Positions 20,401 to 29,400 of a stretch of 64,000 nt of DNA are shown piece after piece. The stretch comes from Thalassolituus maritimus. Lineage in GTDB: Bacteria > Pseudomonadota > Gammaproteobacteria > Pseudomonadales > Oceanobacteraceae. Within the stretch, counting starts at the first letter, position 1, and each line of letters starts with the position of its first letter. A program made the translations under genes and the position numbers. The notes under the pieces were generated by a model. That model was not told the DNA's origin and did no database searches. It was given only the letters and a program-made list of their open reading frames with translations. The DNA is taken from NCBI RefSeq assembly GCF_900156675.1, contig NZ_FTOH01000008.1, forward strand, positions 116,028 through 180,027, written 5' to 3'.

Positions 20401-23400
20401 CCGTTTCAACCGAAGTGAACTGATAGTTCGCAGTGTCCAGCGCGTTGTCTGCGCCAGTTAACGTTGAGTTAGTATCGCTAACGGTCAGAACATCAACACC
20501 ATCGCCTGCATTAATGCCAGACGCTGCATTGGTGACAGAGATAGCATTAGCAGTCAAAGCAGAACCGGTTACTGCGAAGGTGTCAGCCGCATCACTGCCT
20601 GCCAGCGTACCGTTCGCCAGATCCAGATTTTCTACCGAAGTAAATGCAATCTGCTGAGTCGTCAGGGCGTTATCAACTGCAGTGCCTGTTTCACTCGTCA
20701 GCGTTGCGCCGTTGGTATTGACCTGGTCATCACCGTCGTTGGCATCCACCGAAGCAACATTAGTAAAATCGATATCCGCAGACGTCAGTGCGTTAGCACC
20801 CGTGACGTCGAAGGTATCGGCATTCGCCGTACCGGTCAGTGCATTATCAGCCAGGTCGGCACTATCAATTGAGGTGAACTGATAATTTGCTGTGTTCAGC
20901 GCGTTGTCAGAACCAGTGAGTGTTGAGTTGGCATCGTTAACAATGACTGAGTCATCACCGTTGCCAGCATTAATTGCAGTTGCTGCATTCGTAACATTAA
21001 TTGCGTTAGCGGTCAGAGCAGCGCCTGTGACTTCAAAGCTATCCGCTTCAGAGCTGCCGGCGAGTGTGCCGCCATTCAGGTCTGCATTCTCTGTCTCGCG
21101 GAAAGTGATGCCCAGAGTTTCAAGTGCGTAATCAACCGCATTTCCCAACTCTGCGAACAGAGACGCATCGGCACCATCGGTATTCACCTGGTCAGCACCA
21201 TCGCCGGCATTGACTGCCGCAACGCTAGTGAAGTCGATGCTTGAAACTGTCAGCTCATTTGTACCCGTTACATCGAAGGTGTCCGTATTCGCCGTACCGG
21301 TCAGTGTATTATCAGCGAGGTCTACCGTTTCAACCGACGAGAACGCGTAGTTGGCGGTATCGAGCTCATTGTCCGTACCCGTTAATGTTGAGTTAGTATC
21401 GTTAACAGTCAGAACATCCGCACCATCGCCTGCATTAATGCCAGACGCTGCACTGGTGACAGAAATAGCGTTAGCCGTCAGAGCAGCGCCGTTTACTTCA
21501 AAGCTATCAGCCGCATCACTACCTGCCAGTGTGCCGTTCGCCAGATCGAGATTCTCTACCGAAGTAAATGCAATCTGTTGGGTCGTCAGGGCGTTATCAA
21601 CAGCCGCGCCTGTATCACTGACAAGAGTCGCACCGTTGGTATTGACCTGGTCATTACCTTCTTTGGCATCCACTGAAGCAACATGAGTGAAGTCGATACC
21701 CGCAGAGGTCAGCGCGTTATCACCCGTTACGTCGAAGGTATCTGCACCAGAAGTACCGGTCAGAGCGTTAGTTGTGAGGTCAGCACTATCAATTGAAGTG
21801 AACTGATAATTTGCTGTGTTCAGCGCGTTGTCAGTGCCAGTCAACGTTGAGTTGGTATCGTTAACAGTCACGGCATCATTACCAGTGCCTGCATCGATTG
21901 CTGACGCAGCATTTGTCACGACAATACCGTTTGCAGTCAGTGTAGTGCCAGTCACTTCAAAGCTGTCTGCTTCAGTGCTGCCCGTCAGTGTACCACCACC
22001 GAGATCGGCTTCTAGAACACCCCGAAATACAATTCCCAATGTCTCAAGAGCATTGTCAACCGCGCTGCCCAGTTCAGCGAACAGAGAGGCGTCAGCACCA
22101 TTGGTGGTTATTGTTTCACTTTCGCCTGCATCGTTTACGGCCTCTACGTTGGTAAAGTCGATGCCTGCTGACGTCAGTGCGTTTTCACCCGTAACATTTA
22201 AATTGACAACGCCAGTGGTACTCGTTAGATCATTGCCCTGCAAGTCAGCGGCCTCAATTGAAGTGAACTGATAGTTCGCTGTATTCAACTCATTGTCAGT
22301 GCCGGTTAACGCAGAGTTAGTGTCGTTAACCGTTACTGAGTCGTAACCGTTACCTGCATTAATGGCAGACGCTGCCTTGGTGATAGAAATGGCATTAGCA
22401 GTCAGAGCAGCGCCGTTTACTCCAAAGCTATCGGCCGCATCACTGCCTGTCAGCGTACCGCCCGCAAGATCCAGATTTTCTACCGAAGTAAATGCAATCT
22501 GCTGAGTCGTCAGGGCGTTATCAACAGCCGCGCCTGTATCGCTGACCAAAGCCGCTGCGTTGGTATTAACCTGGTCATTACCTTCTTTGGCATCCACCGA
22601 GGTGACATTAGTAAAGTTGATACCTGCAGACGTCAGTGCTTTTGAACCCGTGATATCGAAGGTATCCGCATTCGCCGTACCGGTCAGTGCATTATCAACG
22701 AGGTCTACCGTTTCAACCGACGAGAACGCGTAGTTGGCGGTATCGAGCTCATTGTCCGTACCCGTTAATGTTGAGTTAGTATCGTTAACGGTCAGAACAT
22801 CAACACCATCGCCTGCATTAATACCAGACGCTGCATTGGTAACAGCAATGGCATTAGCAGTCAGAGCAGAACCGGTTACTGCGAAGGTGTCAGCCGCTTC
22901 ACTACCTGTCAGCGTACCCCCCGCAAGATCCAGATTTTCTACCGAAGTAAATGCAATCTGCTGAGTCGTCAGGGCGTTATCAACAGCAATGCCTGTTTCA
23001 CTCGTCAATGTCGCACCGTCGGTATTAACCTGGTCATTACCTTCTTTGGCATCCACCGAAGCAACATTAGTGAAATCGATACCCGCAGAGGTCAGCTCAT
23101 TAGCGCCAGTCACATCAAACGTATCGGCACCAGAGGTACCTGTCAGAACGCTGTCAGTGAGGTCAGCACTATCAATAGAGGTGAACTGATAATTTGCGGT
23201 ATCCAGCGCGTTGTCTGCACCAGTTAACGTTGAGTTCGTATCGTTAACAGTCACAGCATCATTACCAGTGCCTGCATCGATTGCTGACGCAGCATTAGTA
23301 ACACTAATTTCGTTAGCGGTCAGTGTTGTGCCTGTTACTGCGAAACTATCTGCTTCAGAGCTGCCGGCGAGTGTGCCGCCATTCAGATCTGCATTCTCTG

Positions 23401-26400
23401 TTTCACGGAAAATGATGCCCAGAGTTTCGAGTGCGTAATCAATCGCATTTCCTACCTCTGCAAACAGAGACGCATCGGCACCCTCGGTATTCACCTGGTC
23501 AGCACCATCATCCGCATTGACTGCTGCAACGCTACTGAAGTTAATGCCTGCAGACGTCAGTGCGTTAGCACCCGTTACGTCGAACGTATCGACATTAGAA
23601 GTGCCTGTTAGTATGCCATCACTAAGATCCGCAGATTCAATATCCGTAAAACTGATATTGCTTGAGGTCAACGCTTCGTTAGTGCCCACTACAAGCACGG
23701 CGGCGCTAGTATTCAGTTGATCATCGCCGTCGCCGCCATCAACAGAAGCAACATTAGTGAAATCGATATCCGCAGAAGTCAGAGCATTAGCGCCCGTCAC
23801 ATCAAACGTATCTGCACCAGAGGTACCTGTCAGAACGCTATCAGTGAGGTCAGCACTATCAATTGAGGTGAACTGATAATTTGCCGTATTAAGCGCGTTG
23901 TCTGCACCAGTTAACGTTGAGTTCGTATCGTTAACCGTCACAGCATCATCACCAGTACCAGCGTCGATTGCTGACGCTGCATTAGTAACACTAATTTCGT
24001 TAGCGGTCAGTGTTGTGCCTGTTACTGCGAAGCTATCTGCTTCAGAGCTGCCGGCGAGTGTGCCGCCATTCAGATCTGCGTTCTCTGTTTCACGGAAAGT
24101 GATGCCCAGAGTTTCGAGCGCGTAATCAACCGCATTTCCTAGCTCTGCGAACAGAGACGCATCGGCACCATCGGTGTTCACCTGGTCAGCACCATCATCT
24201 GCATTGACGACTTCAACGTTACTGAAGTTAATGCCTGCAGACGTCAGCGCGTTAGCCCCCGTAACATCGAAGGTGTCCGCATTCGCCGTACCAGTCAGTG
24301 CATTATCAGCGAGGTCTACCGTTTCAACCGACGAGAACGCGTAGTTGGCGGTATCGAGCTCATTGTCCGTACCCGTTAATGTTGAGTTAGTATCGTTAAC
24401 AGTCAGAACATCCGCACCATCGCCTGCATTAATGCCAGACGCTGCACTGGTGACAGAAATAGCGTTAGCCGTCAGAGCAGCGCCGTTTACTTCAAAGCTA
24501 TCAGCCGCATCACTACCTGCCAGTGTGCCATTGGCCAGATCGAGATTCTCTACCGAGCTAAATGCAATCTGTTGGGTCATCAGAGCATTATCAACTGCAA
24601 TGCCTGTTTCACTCGTCAGTGTCGCACCGTTGGTGTTGACCTGGTCAGCGCCATTGCCAGCATCCACAGATAAAACATTAGTAAAATCGATGTCCGCAGA
24701 GGTCAAAGCATTTGCACCAGTCACGTCGAAGGTATCGGCACCAGAGGTACCTGTCAGAACGCTATCAGTGAGGTCAGCACTATCAATAGAGGTGAACTGA
24801 TAATTTGCTGTATCCAGCGCGTTGTCAGTGCCAGTGAGTGTTGAGTTGGCATCGTTAACAGTGACTGCATCATTACCAGTGCCTGCATCAATGGCTGACG
24901 CTGCATTCGTAACAGTAATTGCGTTAGCGGTCAGAGTTGCGCCTGTGACTTCAAAGCTGTCTGCTTCAGTGCTGCCCGCAAGGATGCCGCCATTCAGATC
25001 TGCATTTTCGGTCTCACGGAAAGTGATGCCCAGAGTCTCAAGCGCGTAATCAACAGCACTACCCAACTCTGCGAACAGAGATGCGTCCGCACCATCGGTG
25101 TTTACCTGATCAGTTCCGCCATCAGCATTGACGACTTCAACGTTACTGAAATCGATTCCAGCAGACGTCAGCGTGTTAGCACCCGTAACATCGAAGGTGT
25201 CCGCATTCGCCGTACCAGTCAGTGCATTATCAGCGAGGTCTACCGTTTCAACCGACGAAAACGCGTAGTTGGCGGTATCGAGCTCATTGTCCGTACCCGT
25301 TAATGTTGAGTTGGTATCGTTAACAGTCACGGCATCATCACCAGTACCAGCGTCGATTGCTGACGCAGCATTAGTAACACTAATTTCGTTAGCGGTCAGT
25401 GTTGTGCCTGTTACTGCGAAACTATCTGCTTCAGCGCTGCCGGCGAGTGTGCCCCCATTAAGGTCTGCGTTTTCTGTTTCACGGAAAGTGATGCCCAGAG
25501 TTTCGAGCGCGTAATCAACCGCATTACCCAACTCTGCGAACAGAGACGCATCGGCACCATCGGTGTTCACCTGATCAACACCATCATCCGCGTTGACTGC
25601 TGCAACGTTACTGAAGTTAATGCCTGCAGACGTCAGCGCGTTAGCACCCGTTACATCGAAGGTATCCGCATTCGCCGTACCAGTCAGTGCATTATCAGCC
25701 AGGTCTACCGTTTCAACCGACGAGAACGCGTAGTTGGCGGTATCGAGCTCATTGTCCGTACCCGTTAATGTTGAATTAGTATCGTTAACGGTCAGAACAT
25801 CAACACCATCGCCTGCATTAATGCCAGACGCTGCATTGGTGACAGAAATGGCGTTAGCCGTCAGAGCAGCGCCGTTTACTTCAAAGCTATCAGCCGCTTC
25901 ACTACCTGCCAGTGTGCCATTGGCCAGATCCAGATTTTCTACCGAAGTAAATGCAATCTGCTGAGTCGTCAGGGCGTTATCAACAGCCGCGCCTGTATCA
26001 CTGACAAGAGTCGCACCGTTGGTATTGACCTGGTCAGAGCCATTACCAGCACTCACAGACGCAACGTTAGTGAAATCGATATCCGCAGAAGTCAGAGCAT
26101 TAGCGCCCGTCACATCAAACGTATCTGCACCAGAAGTACCGGTCAGAGCGCTATCAGTGAGGTCAGCACTATCAATTGAAGTGAACTGATAATTTGCTGT
26201 GTTCAGCGCGTTGTCAGTGCCAGTCAACGTTGAGTTGGTATCGTTAACAGTCACAGCATCATTACCAGTGCCTGCATCAATGGCTGACGCTGCATTCGTA
26301 ACAGTAATTGCGTTAGCGGTCAGAGTTGCGCCTGTGACTTCAAAGCTGTCTGCTTCAGTGCTGCCCGCAAGGATGCCGCCATTCAGATCTGCATTTTCTG

Positions 26401-29400
26401 TCTCACGGAAAGTGATGCCCAGAGTCTCAAGCGCGTAATCCACTGCACTACCCAACTCTGCGAACAGAGATGCGTCGGCACCACCGGTATTTATCTGGTC
26501 AGCACCATCATCTGCATTGACGACTTCAACGTTAGTGAAGTCGATGCCAGCAGACGTCAGCGCGTTAGCACCCGTTACGTCGAAGGTATCTGCATTCGCC
26601 GTGCCCGTCAGAGCGTTACTCGCGAGGTCAGCGGTTTCAACTGAGGTGAACTCATAGTTAGCAGTGTCGAGTTCATTGTCTGTGCCAGTTAAAGTTGAGT
26701 TGGCATCATTTACAGTCAGAACATCAGCGCCATCGCCTGCATTAATGGCAGACGCTGCGTTAGTTACGTTAATCGCGTTAGCAGTAAGAGCAGAACCGGT
26801 TGCTTCGAAGGTGTCCGCAGCATCACTGCCTGCCAATGTGCCGTTCGCCAGATCGAGGGTCTCTACCGAGGTAAATGCGATCTGTTGAGTCGTCAGGGCG
26901 TTATCAACAGCCGCGCCTGTATCACTGACAAGAGTCGCACCGTTGGTATTGACCTGGTCAGAGCCATTACCAGCACTCACAGACGCAACGTTAGTGAAAT
27001 CGATATCCGCAGAAGTCAGAGCATTAGCGCCCGTCACATCAAACGTATCGGCATCAGCAGTACCTGTCAGATCGTTAGTTGTGAGGTCAGCACTTTCTAT
27101 AGAGGTGAACTGATAATTTGCTGTGTTCAGCGCGTTGTCTGTACCAGTGAGTGTTGAGTTCGCATCGTTAACAATGATTGCGTCATCACCGCTGCCTGCA
27201 TTAATTGCTGAGGCTGCGTTAGTAATATTAATTTCGTTAGCGGTCAGAGCCGTGCCTGTGACTTCGAAACTATCCGCTTCTGAACTGCCCGCGAGTGTGC
27301 CACCATTCAGGTCCGCATTTTCTGTCTCGCGGAAAGTGATGCCCAGAGTTTCGAGTGCGTAATCAACCGCATTTCCCAACTCTGCGAACAGAGACACATC
27401 GGCACCATCGGTATTCACCTGGTCAACACCATCGCCAGCATTGACTGCTGCAATGCTAGTGAAGTCGATGTTTGAAACAGTCAGCTCATTTGTACCCGTT
27501 ACATCGAAGGTGTCCGCATTCGCTGTACCAGTCAGTGTCTGGCCTGAGATATTCGCATCCGTGACACCAGTGAAGGTGTATGTTTGATCAATGCTATCGG
27601 TCAGCTCGTTCGCGGTACCTGTTAATGACCAGCCATTCGCAGCACCAGTGAAGACATCTGCACCGCCATTAGCATTTACCTGGTTGTTCTGTACGCCTGA
27701 TACAACTATGCCATTGGCAGTCAGGCTGGCGCCTGTCATATCGAAGGTATCTACACCTGCGGAACCTGTCAGCGCCTGACCTGACAGGTTCGCGTCCGTG
27801 ACTCCTGTGAAGGTGTAGGTTTCATCAATACTGTCGGTCAGCTCATTCGAGTTTTCGGTTAATGACCAGCCATTCGCTGCACCAGTGAAGACATCTGCAC
27901 CGCCGTTAGCATCTACCTGGTTATTCTGCACGGCTGATACAGCTATGCCATTGGCAGTCAGGCTGGCGCCTGTCATATCGAAGGTATCTGCACCTGCGGA
28001 ACCTGTCAGCGCCTGACCTGACAGGTTCGCAGCCGTGACTCCTGTGAAGGTGTAGGTTTCATCAATGCTGTCGGTCAGCTCGTTCGCGGTACCTGTTAAT
28101 GACCAGCCATTCGCAGCACCAGTGAAGACATCTGCACCGCCGTTAGCATTTACCTGGTTGTTCTGTACGCCTGATACAGCTATGCCATTGGCAGTCAGGC
28201 TGGCGCCTGTCATATCGAAGGTATCTGCGCCCTCGGACCCCTCAAGAGCACCATCCGCGAGATTGAGGTTGTTAACACTAGTAACAGAAAAGTCTGTAGT
28301 ACCGAGCGTTATCTCATTGTCAGTTCCAGTCAGCTGAGCATTATTTAACGTAGCGTTACCAGTCTCGATAGTAACTTTGCTCGCGACAGCCGTAGCCTTA
28401 CCGTCAGTACCAAAGTCGATTGATGCACTATTACCAATCGTTAGTTCTGTAGCAGCGCTATTATTATGAATATTAAGAGTGTCAGTACCATTGCTCAGAT
28501 CTACTTCACCACCTAATCTGATGGTGTCACCATCAATATTAATCGACGCGGCTTTCGCAGTACCTTCGAGGTTAATCGCGCTATTATATAAATCGGACGC
28601 ATCTCGTGCAGTCAAAAACACCTGTTGAGCACTCAATTCTCCTATACTACTAATAGCATTTGTACCTACGGCGTCTGTTACATCAGCTGTAATCTCAAAA
28701 CCAACCAGTCCATCTTGATTAAAGCTTATATAACCAGCACCGCCTGCTCCGAGACCAAGGAGATTTCCGACAGTGATATTGGCGGCGTTATCAACTTCCG
28801 CACCAACAGCAATAAAATTATTATTCCTAGTGTGCGCTACACCCTCAGCATCGCTGGTAAAGTCAACGCCACTTTTAATGGTAATTTTTCCATTAGCATC
28901 AGTCTTTACAAGCAAAAGATTGTTGTAGTTTTCAGCCTCATCATTACCTTGAAAGAAATCCTGGTTACCAGCATCAACGCCACCAGATAACCCCATCCCT
29001 GATACCACTAAACTATTAACATCAATTATCGCTGTACCCGCAATTGTCATACCATTCGGATTGACAAGGATAATATTACCGTTTGCTTTCAACAGCCCAG
29101 CAATCTCACTTGCCGATCCAGTAATCTGGTTAACCAAAATATTGCTAGGGTCACCTTGAAGAAACTCAATACCATACCCTTCAGCAATATCAAAGCTAGT
29201 CCAGTTAGCTAGAACACGGGCGCCCGTCACTGTGTAAACATCCGATTTACCTGTAGCGATTCCATCAATAGAAGCACCATTTTCAATCGTAACTGAGGTC
29301 TGAGATCCTGCCAGCTCTGGCAGATTTGCCGCCCACGCAACCGGCGCTACTACTTGCCCTGCAATTAAAGTGACATACACCCCACCTTTCAGGCCATCAC

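Noticed and set aside
16673..27535. Classical RTX calcium-binding toxin repeats
   Set aside because: Each module has only a single AGxGxD-type turn, not consecutive nonapeptides, and secretion is through TpsB rather than a type I system.
16673..28246. CRISPR or non-coding tandem repeat array
   Set aside because: The repeats stay in one open minus-strand frame with codon-length units and protein-level conservation; they encode modules of the exoprotein.
16521..28337. Many antisense open frames of 60-150 codons on the plus strand across the repeat array
   Set aside because: They recur with the same period as the exoprotein modules and have no ribosome sites; they are by-products of the repeats.
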